From Anisus vortex (taxonomy: Eukaryota; Mollusca; Gastropoda; Planorbidae), in contig OX421505.1 in NCBI GenBank assembly GCA_949126835.1, positions 1,979,587 to 2,043,586 on the forward strand: a stretch of DNA of 64,000 bases, in the 5' to 3' direction. The notes beneath the pieces are model-generated. The model ran no database searches. It was given only the letters and a program-made list of their open reading frames with translations, and was not told where the DNA came from. Position numbers and translations under genes: made by a program. The number at the start of each line of letters is the position of its first letter. Position 1 is the first letter of the stretch. Below are positions 21,201-32,347 of the stretch, piece by piece.

Positions 21201-24200
21201 TCACTCGAGATAGTGTTTTTTTTGTCAGCTGGTGCCATCTGTAGCAAATAGGTAATGATTACTTTCTTTAATTTCTTCAGTAACCTGATGTTGGGCCACA
21301 GAATATGCTTCATTTACAAAATTTAAAGCTGATGAGGTGCATGGTAGATCTTCAACTTTTAATTTCTTACCAAACAAATTGTTACTTACAATACTAACAA
21401 CTTTTGCACAGTTTTGAGCAGAAACATGAGCTTCTCCCATCAATGCCATGTAGGTTGTACGAATTTCATCAGAATACTGATTGTATTTTCCTGTCTTTAT
21501 TTTCAATTCCGTATCTGTGCTCTCTTCATGAAAAATTTGTTTAATGTCATAATGACTGGTTGCATTTTTCCTATGGCGAATCTTCATAGTTTTTTCTGAT
21601 TTACGCTTATTTTTTATGGTATTTATTTTGTCATCTTTCTTTTGTAGATCTTTCTCAAAACTTTTCTTTACATTTTCAAGTTCCTTTTTATGATTTAAAA
21701 TTTCTTCCTTTCTTTTATTATCAATTTCTTTTTTGTATATACACTTTTATTACATAAACACTTACCACACATGTCCATAATATTTATATCCATGATGAAA
21801 TAATTCAATCCTCAAACACACAGAAGACAAAAAACACTATCAAAGTCGAAGCTTGTTTACGCGTACGACCAACTGGACTTGCTAGGCTGGAATGCGGAAA
21901 AGCCTAATGGAGAAATGGTGCCCTATAACCTCTGATCTAAAAACAGCTCGCGTTGGGTGGCTGTTCCATCAATTGACTTGATTTTTTCAGGAAATACCCC
22001 TGAGATGTCCTACTTTTACATAGGCTAGGTTTTGCCCCGTTATGTTTAGCGCGAAGGGTGACATTTTCCATTCTAAAATGACTCACATAAACTGATTGTG
22101 GGAGGGTCAAGGACTATTTGGACAAAAAGCAAACTGGTACTGGGTGAAAGCTTATCAACAGCCTGTTCCGATTCACTTGATCTGGTAGTGATAGCACGAA
22201 TAGCTGCCGAATGCGAGCAATTTTAGCAATGCAACCCGTTTTTATTCCCCATTGGCCGGCTCTCGGCCACCGCGAAACGCAGATGCGGCAGTCGTATGGT
22301 GGGCATTTATAATCACTAATTATGCCCTTCCTTGTTAACATTTGACCAAAAAAATGACAATCCCGTGTTAAACTAATGTTGAATGAACATCATTTCAAGT
22401 TGCATTAAAATTTTTGCCATTATAAGGGAGAAACTGATGTGTGAAAAGGGTCCAATTTTAGCCTTTCTGTCGAATTATCAACTGCTGCTAGGCGGCAGCT
22501 TGGGATAGCTAATGACAATATTGTTATGTTGTAGTGATAGTGCACAAGTATTGAAAACAATAATAAAAAGCAACAAATTTTACCCTTTTTGTCAACTTTT
22601 CTTTCATGAACTGTTTGAAGAAGGCAAAGACAATATCAAAAAAGGTCGGCTCATTGACGTAATCAAATCTCTTCACCCTGAGTGGGACAACATCCTGTTA
22701 TAAATATAATAAAAATAAAATCTTTCTTTACAAAAGTAACCACAAAGCAAAAGCAGTTTGGGAAAGTTTGTTGTCAATCCATTAAGAAAATACATAAATT
22801 ATTATGAAAACTGGCCCAAGAGCTGACTAACAATTTTTGTTAAATAAATACAAAATAAAAAAGAACTCTGGTGTTAAAGAAGAAATTATTTAGCAAAAAT
22901 AAATAGATTGCATAATTTCCAGAAGAAGATCCATTGGTACAAGATCCGTTGGTACAGCCCTTATTTACAGATGTTTCTTTAAAAAACAACAACATACGAG
23001 CCTTCCAGAGTTCCTGTTTTTTTATGCAGGGTTTTAATGGATGGGCCAAAGCCCCCCCTCCCCCCCCCCGTACAAGGCACGATCCTCTCCTTCCCCTACT
23101 GAAGAATTCACTTTGGATTGTCAATGGCACAGCCGCATTATTTTGTAGTATACCTGCACTTTTGCCTGCTAGCACAAATGGTTATACAGGCACCGGGCTT
23201 GGCCAGACAGGCCTATTTCTTCCTCCCCACAAAGTATAAGCACCAGTCATGCTGACAAAAAGTTTCTTACCTGAAGAATGTGCATATACTTCTTGGCTAT
23301 AGACGGCCCAACGTGTGAGGCCTGCTTCAAGGTAACACCAGCCAAGTTATCGATAAAGTGAATTCCATTCACTTGAGTTTCTTCTTCCTTAAATACAAGA
23401 AAACCAAAATCACATCGTAGGAATTTTAAACGGTTAATTAGCTCTATATCCTTTTTAGCCTAGAGAATTATATCCGAGTTCTTGTTTGTTTGTTGCACAA
23501 TGTCACAATGTTAAATGCGCTCTGAATTTACATTATGTTTGTTGGCAGCGCTATACAAATAGAATTATTATTATTAAAAACTTTATATATATATATATAT
23601 ATATATATCTATACTCAGCCTTTTTTTCAACAATGAGCAATGGGTAAAGTTCAATGTGTATAAATGTTAGAGGAAATTAGTGAAAGGGAAACTATCTACT
23701 TAAAAAAAAAAGGAATGAACTATTTTGTTATTTTTTGTATACTGCTTACCTGCATAATAATCTTGGACATAACTAGAAACATTGTTCTGGGCATTTCAGT
23801 TATTGGATATCTATCTGGATCCCAATTACCTATGGAAGTATTATTTTTTTAACAATGCATACATTCAAACATTTCAAACACAACTATATGTTCAACAGTT
23901 AAAGTACGGCAGATCATTGGAGTCTTCTCAGGTTTAAGTTATGGGGAAACGGACAAGGCATTTCTGCCCACACCAACCCCAGCAAGAGCTGCATGGTATT
24001 GTACTAGCTCAATAGTATACTGCAACTACACATATAATTAGTAAATTCTACTAAAAAAACCTGTATTAATTTATGTCAATCAATTTTTGACTTTTTAATG
24101 ATAAGTCCCAACTAGAAATTTAGTGATATGGTGGTTGAGTTTGAGCTCTGGGCTCCCCCCCCCCCTCCCCCCAATACTGGAAAGCTAGTAAGTAAATAAG

Positions 24201-27200
24201 CCCCAGCAGACCAGTTTAATCTATAAGGCATGTGAAGCAGCGTTCACAAGCTTCCCTGGCCAATGACATTCAAGGAGATTGTGTGACCAGCACAATGCCC
24301 AGTAGACAAAAAAAGGTTTGAAGCATTAACCTAATTTATTCAAAGAAATACATAGAAAAAGTAGTTTATTCTTATACTTAAAGAAAGAAAGAATTATCAA
24401 ATAAAGATGATTGTAATCTAAAGTTAAGCTGTAAATTCAACAGTGTTTCCAGGTCTGGAAAAGTATGTCCCATTATTCTTCTGGACATGGGTGGGAACCC
24501 TAGCTGAAACAGACTTAGTCACAGCAGGAGCAGTATATCACTGTAGTCACAGCAGGAGCAGTATATCACTGTAGTCACAGCAGGAGCAGTACATCATTGT
24601 AGTCACAGCAGGAGCAGTACATCATTGTAGTCACAGCAGGAGCAGTACATCATTGTAGTCACACCAGGAGCAGTACATCATTGTATCTTCTGTTTCTCTT
24701 AATAAGCACTCAGTGACATACAAAATATGACTAGAAAACTATTGACCAACCTGGCCGAAAGATGATGACCCTGCATCCCTGGTTGTCTCTGAATTTGAGA
24801 ACCTCTACGACCCCAGCGTCTATGACATGCTTGATCCTGGACGGCTTCAGGTCGTCAAATATGTCCGACTGGTCCCTGCGAACCTCGTAGTAGTTCTTTA
24901 CGAGCTGGAACGCCCTCTCCTGGTCAAACTTTCTGGCCCGGAGGAATGGCAGTAAGAAATTTATGTCTGTGCGAGCTTTCAAACCTTCATGAACAGAAAC
25001 AGTTACTCTTATTATAAAAAGTACCAGGTGACCGCTCGATCGGTAATAAATAGCAGGCGCTTATACCGTAACATAATGTGTATGTAAAACAACAGTGCAT
25101 ACATTTTAAAAATACGTCTTTACCAGACCAAAAAATTGTATTTGTCTTTTTCTGTTTTCTACTATGAATAACATGGGCTTTAAATTCTAACAGTCGAAGC
25201 AGATGTTTATTTGTGCAGTATAATATCTAGATTTTGCCCAATAACCCCCCCCCCCTAAAAAAAAAATAATTAAAAAAAAATAAAACAGCTTTATCTCATT
25301 TTAAACCCCCCCAAAAAAACATGTAGGCTAGAGTTGTCAGTTTTAAATCCAAAAGAAATATATGTCATTTATGTCATTATTATGTCATGTATTTAAAAGA
25401 CTGAAAATGAAAAGTTTAAATTTAAAATATCGTGAATTACGTTACAATTTTTAGTTCTTCTACCCCTTCCCTACTTTAACAACTGTCAAACTTTCTAGTG
25501 ACCCCTGTTATAAAATTATGTCAATTTTTAAACTTCCTCCCTCACCCTATTCAAGGTAACAATGAGTTACGACCGGCAAGTATGTTTGATATAAATTAAA
25601 AAGGTCTACGAATAAATGTAATATATTTTTAATAGTTTACCAGATTTCATATTGACTTCTTAACATAGTCTGATATTTCTTACTTGGGCACATATATAAA
25701 TCATAAGTATAGTTTGTAAATCACTTTTAAAACATATCTTATACAAAAAGTATTTATTTATTACAAGCTACATTGCCCGGCGTTGCCCGGGTGGAAAAAA
25801 ACAGGACTGTATAAGGTGAAGATAAAAATTGTATAAACTACAATTAAAAGAAAGCTATAAATCTAATATTTAAATAATTTTTATTTTAACGAAGACCTAA
25901 TTAGGAAAGTAATTGAAAATAAATATGTTTATCGGGTAAAGAATAGGCAAGTATTTTTAAGTAACAAAAATCTAAATTGCCCGTAGATTTACATTGTCTT
26001 TTTAAAAGTTTGAAAAATATATTTTGACAAAAAGGTATAGTCTAACTGGAGAATTGAGCCCGGGCCGCCCGCACAGCAGTCCTCTATGTTAACAACTTAG
26101 CTAGAGAAGACACATGTCATATGTGAAAAGCTATTAGACAGTATATAGGACTAGGCCTAAATAAGTCAGTGACACAAACTCACAAATTGACCAATGAGAA
26201 TCCGTGGGGACACAAACACGATCTTTTTATATAGAGAGATTTTCAATGTTTTCAATGTATTATTCCAAACATTGTTTGACAAAAAAGTAAAAATATATAG
26301 TTTGGTGTTAACATTATCTAATATCCTCCATTTGTGTTACTATTTAAAATAAACTATCGCGTCAAAATATAATATTGACTAATTAAAACAATGGTATAAA
26401 AAACATTTTTTAAAAATTGTTTAAATTTTGAGCATTACACTTAAATACTAAATAATTAAAGGTGTTATTCATTGAAAAGACTGCAAATGAAAAGATTATA
26501 ATATATATAGGCTACATTAGATGATTTGTTTAATTCCTTCCCCCCCCCCTCAATAAAACTAACATTATATTACACTTCTGACTATTGCTATAAGGAAATA
26601 ACGAATAAATTGAATACATCTTTTCTAGTTTACCAGATTTTGAATTGACAATGTTAACATATTCTAATATATCTTACTTTGGTGGCTTTTAAATCATAAT
26701 ATTTTTAATGAAACATTCGTAAACATATGCATTGAATTTAAAAAAAGTGCTTACTAATACAGTGTATATTATTTACAGTGCAGAGTATACTGCTACAGTG
26801 AACACTATATACAGTGTAGTGTAATCTGCTACAGTGTACACTATATACAGCTATTCATTGTTTAAACACAAAAAAGTTTTAGAGGTGTTTTTTTTCCAAA
26901 CAATGTCAGATAAAAGAAAGTTAAAAATAGACCTTTAGTTTGTTGAAACTTCATCTAAGTCTCTAATTATTTAAACGGCAAACTATTATCTGACTATTAA
27001 TTAATACGTAAATATTTATTTGTTTTTCTTTTTTTTTATTTAAATATATTGAAGTTTAATCTAAATTATTATTTTTGACGTGTTTTTTTTCCAAACAATA
27101 TTTGATAAAAAAAAAGTAAGATATATAGTTTGGTGAAACCTAAATCTAATTCTGTTATTACTTAAACGTAATACTATTATCTCACTAGTAATTAATACGT

Positions 27201-28585
27201 AATGGAAAACATTTCCAACATGGTTATAAAGATTCCATTTATCTTTTCCTCATATAATTTTTAAGCTATTTTCTTTTTTTAATCTACAATACATTGAAGA
27301 TTTTATCATATAAATAGGCTTAGGTCTCGAGGGCCACATACTAATATTTATTTATCAACCCACTGGCTGTAGTTTGCACACCACTGCATTACATAAATTA
27401 CACTTGTCACTTAGTCTTGCTTTAAATTATATCTATCATCGGTGCGCAACAGTAGTCTAAACTAGAAATTAAACTTCTTTCTGCTGTAGTAAGCGTACGG
27501 GTAGTCCCGAAACGTCATTATTGCGACGCAATAAAACACCCTTGAAAGCCGCGCTACACGTGCATAGTGCAATGGCATGTTTTCACGGCCAAAATCAATT
27601 ATCTACGATAAATCTAATGGGTATTTTTGTCTAACGTTCGTTTCCGATTTTTATTTGTGGGGCCTGAAAAGCTGTAGATTTTTTTTTAGGTGAAACAAGT
27701 CGTGCATTAAAACATGAAGATAATCGTTAGAGCGCTTTTGAAGAAAATTTCCAGACATACATACATACATACAATTTTTGCTCGTATTATAGTATAGGAT
27801 AAAATATTTTAACTTACGACAGTGTTTAGATGAGATTATCCATCTGAAATTTGCTCCTGGGACAGTAACATTTATAATCATTTCGAGTCAGAACATAACA
27901 ATCCTGTCATTGTCACTATTAATTTTTGTTTAGGCACAAACCAACCAACTTTATGGTTTTAATAGTTATTGATAAGCGTACTGTACTAAAAAAAGCTGAG
28001 TTGAATAAGCTTACTATTGTAAAAGCAACAGACCTGCTAGATGTCCATGTTGGGCAAACAGCATAAGCTTCGTGGGACCCATAAACAAAGCATCAAAAGT
28101 TTCCCCTTTAAACAGTGTCTGCTCATAGGGAAAGTGAAGCAGCTTTCACTTGTGTGCAAGCTCAGTGCATCCCTAGCCACCTTTAACTTCTCCCAACTGA
28201 AGTCAGTACCCACTACTTTAGGTACACACCCTCCCGGACTTGTGTAACGATTTTGACTTTTGACCTGGGTAGCATCCCAAGAGCTTCGGTTTGTCGATAT
28301 CCGACATGCAGCATCTAGACCAGTGTCTATGATGTAGAAACTAAATTTTACAATTGGTATGTTCAAATCTAAATTGTTGCATCAGAATTCCATTGTGCAC
28401 AAAAGTTTAAAATTAAAACAAACAACTTATTACTGTAAGGTACCTGGAACTTTTTCCAGTCTGATTCGAAGATTCTTCACCTCAATTACTCTAGTGTTGG
28501 GATCTTCATTGAGCTCTTTCTTAGCCTTCTCAAGAACTTCTCGGGATAAGCTGCATTTGTAGTTGGCATCACTCACAACTGCCAT
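18223..28585 (-). CDS. TTPAL: Alpha-tocopherol transfer protein-like (CRAL-TRIO), copy B, complete 7-exon gene
   Basis: Coding exons on the minus strand are 28585-28444, 24984-24751, 23829-23750, 23387-23271, 22694-22584, 18824-18723 and 18378-18223. Phases (1,1,0,0,0,0) join into one open frame of 313 residues ending in TAG. TTPA is about 278 aa and TTPAL about 342 aa. Order: N-terminal helical region with LRARKFDQERA (exon 2), lipid-binding CRAL-TRIO fold (exons 3-6), then an acidic/basic tail (exon 7). Exon 5 contains PLRVKRFDYVNEPTFFDIVF. Its Arg197 and Lys199 align by my reading with the phosphoinositide-contacting Lys190/Arg192 pair of human TTPA. Exon 6 has LDKLHETINPDVLP, the usual end of the fold. 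Introns hold a transposon relic, a 2.8-kb insert and a 28-bp minisatellite, yet no exon is damaged. The protein should be cytosolic and shuttle tocopherol or a similar lipid. Confidence 0.88.
18905..19170 (-). repeat. tRNA-derived SINE (family 1, best copy)
   Basis: Read on the minus strand the head has a pol III A-box-like TAGCTGAGCGGCA and a B-box GGGTTCGAATCC. The body follows, ending in GGATCAATTTGGTGTGACGG next to a TACTTTACTTTTA tail. It sits in intron 5 of gene B. Relatives in this window: 13355, 35512, 46012 (plus), 46215, 52895 (partial) and 63708; older diverged relatives are at 5040-5330 and 28090-28330. Confidence 0.85.
19446..21790 (-). pseudogene. Decayed DNA-transposon-like gene in intron 5 of gene B
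   Basis: Minus-strand coding remnants read in order: a lysine-rich start (about 21780-21600), then a block containing VEDLPCTSSALNFVNEA and the phrase LFATDGTS (21587-21225). Next comes FGPRGDEKNGCRQEWLAFC (about 21090), then VVEDDFQIYS-like sequence (20650), KLCFRAIASKSTIVLQRQLA (20150) and a C-terminal KYRKLHLGEN block (19736-19446). Several frameshifts and one MITE insertion break it. I recall this combination from a multicopy uncharacterised family in cnidarians and molluscs. I cannot assign a superfamily and no terminal inverted repeats were found by eye. Confidence 0.6.
20154..20575. mobile_element. MITE with ~36-bp terminal inverted repeats, 422 bp
   Basis: Both ends start CATAGACTATAAT and continue through GGACCGCTTGCTTTAGT, with one mismatch over about 36 bp. 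It is flanked by the 7-bp direct repeat GTTTAAC (20147-20153 and 20576-20582). Removing it and one repeat restores the neighbouring transposon-like coding sequence around KLCFRAIA. Confidence 0.88.
21800..22560. other. Upstream part of the decayed transposon and intron DNA
   Basis: Locally GC-richer DNA between the transposon-like gene and exon 5 of gene B. It may be the element's promoter-side terminal region, but I found no inverted repeat partner on the 19.2-19.4 kb side. Confidence 0.35.
23583..23610. repeat. (TA)n microsatellite
   Basis: About 13 TA units within the intron between exons 3 and 4 of gene B. Confidence 0.9.
24517..24684. repeat. 28-bp minisatellite, 6 copies
   Basis: Units starting AGTCACAGCAGGAGCAGTA at 24517, 24545, 24573, 24601, 24629 and 24657. 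It lies 66 bp from the exon 2 donor of gene B and is absent from the paralogous site in copy A. Confidence 0.95.
25018..27797. mobile_element. Copy-B-specific 2.8-kb intron insert of uncertain class
   Basis: Copy A reads straight from TCTTATTATAAAAA into TAAAATATTTTAAC near 4785, while copy B has 2.8 kb between the same flanks. A possible ATAAAA duplication borders it. The insert is extremely AT-rich and without coding. It contains a hairpin-forming CCCGGCGTTGCCCGGG (25778-25793), a GC patch at about 26055 (GAGCCCGGGCCGCCCGC) and an end with (ACAT)n followed by TTTTGCTCGTATTATAGTA. It may be several nested elements. Confidence 0.5.
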
Positions 28586-29454
28586 TTCTTTTTATCACTA
28601 AATTCTTTTCAAAACAGAATAAAATATTTGATACTCATCTCTTACAGCATGGTCTTATTGAAAAAAGATATTGTTCAAAAAAAATTTTCAAGGTGTGCAA
28701 AATTTTAATCTTTTTGAATAAGATCACTTCAAAGTATTTCAATTTTCTTCATTCTGACTAAACCGTTTTTTTTTATCCAATTATTAATTAAACATAATAT
28801 TTAAAATTTAAATATAATTGCATAATAATTTTGGTTCTTAGAACCAGTTTGTCTGTTTAATAGTTTGAAAAAGGCTCTAAGCCTTCATAACCAGGCCTAT
28901 GTACAATAAAGTTTAATAAATAAACCAATTTTGGCACTGATGGTGTAGGTGTTATGATCACTCATTATTCTCTTTAAGGCATTTTTAAAATCAAACAGAT
29001 TTTAAATATCCTTAGAAAATATTAAATTTGGATTTGCAGTCAAGTTGCCAAACCCTAGCAAGTGAGCTGAACATTTTTTTATTCTTGCACATTAGCTATA
29101 CTATGTGAGTTGGCAACAATCATTTCACTTTAAATTAGAGAAAGTTCAAAACTGTTTAACTGCACAGCAGTAATAAAAGGGTGTTAATATGTTGGCCTAA
29201 TAACTTTAAATTGTAATATAAATATTGAGTCACAGTACCACTACTAAAGTACAGTCTATTAATTTAGCGTGCAGACAATTTTTAATGTGAAACCAATGGC
29301 TCATGGGAAACTTATTGCGATACAAGCTAAATTCCCTAGCGTTGCCATGGGGAAAATTAAATAGGGCCTGTTTAAGCTACGGATAAAAATCTCATAAACT
29401 ACAATGAACATTTAATAGCTATAGATCAAATAATTTTAAATATTATTTTTTACC

Positions 29455-29974
29455 GAAAACATTTAGGAAAGCAATTTATAGAAAACATTTAGGAAAGCAA
29501 TTTATAGAAAACATTTAGGAAAGCAATTTATAGAAAACATTTAGGAAAGCAATTTATAGAAAACATTTAGGAAAGCAATTTATAGAAAACATTTAGGAAA
29601 GCAATTTATAGAAAACATTTAGGAAAGCAATTTATAGAAAACATTTAGGAAAGCAATTTATAGAAAACATTTAGGAAAGCAATTTATAGAAAACATTTAG
29701 GAAAGCAATTTATAGAAAACATTTAGGAAAGCAATTTATAGAAAACATTTAGGAAAGCAATTTATAGAAAACATTTAGGAAAGCAATTTATAGAAAACAT
29801 TTAGGAAAGCAATTTATAGAAAACATTTAGGAAAGCAATTTATAGAAAACATTTAGGAAAGCAATTTATAGTAAACATTTAGGAAAGCAATTTATAGAAA
29901 ACATTTAGGAAAGCAATTTATAGAAAACATTTAGGAAAGCAATTTATAGAAAACATTTAGGAAAGCAATTTATA
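29455..29974. repeat. 26-bp minisatellite, 20 copies
   Basis: Exactly 20 units starting GAAAACATTTAGGAAAGCAA, nearly identical throughout. The paralogous site at about 6419 in copy A holds a single diverged unit (GAAAACTTTTAGGAAAG), so the expansion happened in copy B. Confidence 0.97.
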
Positions 29975-30981
29975 ATAAATATTGTAAGCGGGTAAAATCT
30001 TTTTTATTGAACAAAAAGCTAAATTGCCAACATGGCAGTCGGATACACTAGCCAACACGCTCGAGAAGTCATATGTCAGAAGCGAGATCGCTAAGTAAAA
30101 TATGAGACAAAAAGGTCACTTTTATTTAAATTAACCAATGTTAGGTCACTTGTATTTAAATTAACCAATGTTAGCCGGATAACACACACGGACTACTTTA
30201 TATTAAATATGTAAATATGTAATACATAAAATATAAATATGTAAATATGAAATGCTGTAAGAATATTCATTAATTTGTACATTTGAAATTTTTTTTGTAT
30301 TCGCTCTAAAAATGCTGATGAAAATGTAAGCGATTAGAGCTAATCTTATCTTATGTATAATATAAATATTACAGACACTCCTTCTATAAAGAAGATTTTT
30401 GCGTCCTACACCCATCCGTCGTCTGAGTCTTGTATTTTCATTAGTGTTTTTAAGTTTTAAATGATTAACTTTAAGTTAGTTGAGTTATTGGTTTTCCTGG
30501 TTTGTTCAGGCAACCCATTCCAATCCATGCCTGGATGCCAATCGAGAAGATTGCATTTTTTTCTCAGGGGATAATATAATTATAAGGAAAGTGTTTTTAT
30601 CTTTGTCCTTTTTATAATATATTTATATGGCCTATGTCATACAAGCTTTGCAACAGGTAGTTATTCAAAATATAAGTATAAGTTTATAAGAATAACTTAT
30701 TTTATAAAAGTTATAGAGTTATAGTTATAGTATAGTCATTGTGTTGTATTTCTAAATTAGCCTATTAAAATTAGTGTTAGAGTTTAATGCTGTTAATGCC
30801 TTATTACTTATTATAGAAAAAAAAAGAAGCCAGTTAAACCAAAGTATTAAAGTATTTTAAATTCTTTAAAGTAGGCCTAAGTATTAAAGTAGGCTTAGAC
30901 TTACACTGCGGCACAGGCACACTGGTGTTTGTGTGAGATGAATGAAACCAAATTCACATAGTAATAGTAATACAGTAACGT

Positions 30982-31561
30982 ATGATCATAGAGAGAGCTA
31001 TGGAAGTCAACAAAGATCTATATTTTTGCTTAAATATTGACTACACAAAAGCCTTTGACAGAGTGAGACATGCTGAAATCATTGAAATGTTAAAAAATGT
31101 GAACATAGATACCAAAGATTTACGGGTTATCAAAAACATGTATTGGGAGCAAACAGCAGCATTAAATAAAAGATTGGATGGTGGCTTCACCAAATTTCAG
31201 AAGATCAAGAGAGGAGTACGCCAGGGATGTGTTCTGTCACCGGACTTGTTTAACTTGTATAGTGAACTGATTGTCCGCTCAATAAGAGAACTTCCCGGCA
31301 TTAAAATTGGTGGACACATCATAAACAACCTGAGTATGCTGATGATACTGTCCTGGTGGCGGAAAGTGAGAATGACTTACAAAGATTGTTAGACCTGGTA
31401 GTACGTGAAAGTGGAAAAAAGGGCTTGGATCTAAATATAAGAAAAACAGAAACTATGATTATAACAAAGAAGTCTACCAGCCCAGTATGCCAAGTAAAAA
31501 TAAACAACAATCTATTAAAGCAAGTGGATAAATTCAAATACTTAGGGACAATGATTACATC
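30982..31561 (+). pseudogene. Reverse transcriptase fragment with one frameshift at the catalytic motif
   Basis: The open segment includes NIDYTKAFDRVRH and KIKRGVRQGCVLSPDLFNLY, clear RT motifs. At about 31335 the YADD motif (TATGCTGATGAT) is in the next frame, implying a single-base deletion. The downstream frame (31356 onward) continues with KGLDLNIRKTETMII and FKYLGTMITS. It then meets the MITE at 31562. Confidence 0.88.
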
Positions 31562-31782
31562 CAGGGGCGAATCCACAGGGGGGGGGGGCAGAGGAAGGCT
31601 AAGCCCCCCCTGGAATTTAAAAAAAAAATTTTTTTTACTGATTTTTTAAAAATATGCACTAAATTTGCTAAAAATTTGGTAAATCTTTGTCACGCGAAAG
31701 TTTAGCCCCCCCTGGTATTTGGTAAATATCTGTCACGCGAAAGTTCAGCCCCCCCTGGAAAAAATTTCTGGCTTCGCCCCTG
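31562..31782. mobile_element. hAT-type MITE inside the LINE, 221 bp
   Basis: Ends CAGGGGCGAA and TTCGCCCCTG, flanked by the 8-bp duplication ATTACATC (31554-31561 and 31783-31790). It contains an internal near-repeat of GTCACGCGAAAGTT(T/C)AGCCCC. Confidence 0.88.
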
Positions 31783-32347
31783 ATTACATCAGATTGGCGC
31801 TGTGAGATTGAGATAACTACTTGGGGACAATGATTACATCAGATGGGCGCTGTGAGATTGAGATAACTACTTGGGGACAATGATTACATCAGATGGGCGC
31901 TGTGAGATTGAGATAACTACTTGGGGACAATGATTACATCAGATGGGCGCTGTGAGATTGAGATAACTACTTGGGGACAATGATTACATCAGATGGGCGC
32001 TGTGAGATTGAGATAACTACTTGGGGACAATGATTACATCAGATGGGCGCTGTGAGATTGAGATAACTACTTGGGGACAATGATTACATCAGATGGGCGC
32101 TGTGAGATTGAGATAACTACTTGGGGACAATGATTACATCAGATGGGCGCTGTGAGATTGAGATAACTACTTGGGGACAACGATTACATCAGATGGGCGC
32201 TGTGAGATTGAGATAACTACTTGGGGACAATGATTACATCAGATGGGCGCTGTGAGATTGAGATAACTACTTGGGGACAATGATTACATCAGATGGGCGC
32301 TGTGAGATTGAGATAACTACTTGGGGACAATGATTACATCAGATGGG
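31782..32347. repeat. 50-bp minisatellite, 11 copies plus a partial, made from RT coding DNA
   Basis: Units begin GATTACATCAGATGGGCGC every 50 bp from 31782 to 32331, with a 16-base partial at the end. One unit encodes YLGTMITSDGRCEIEI, the reverse transcriptase thumb segment. As 50 is not a multiple of three the frame is lost along the array. Confidence 0.97.

Noticed and set aside
22934..23239. Plus-strand 101-codon frame with a proline run
   Set aside because: Overlaps intron sequence just beyond exon 4 of gene B, and its paralogue at 128-415 is not conserved as a frame.
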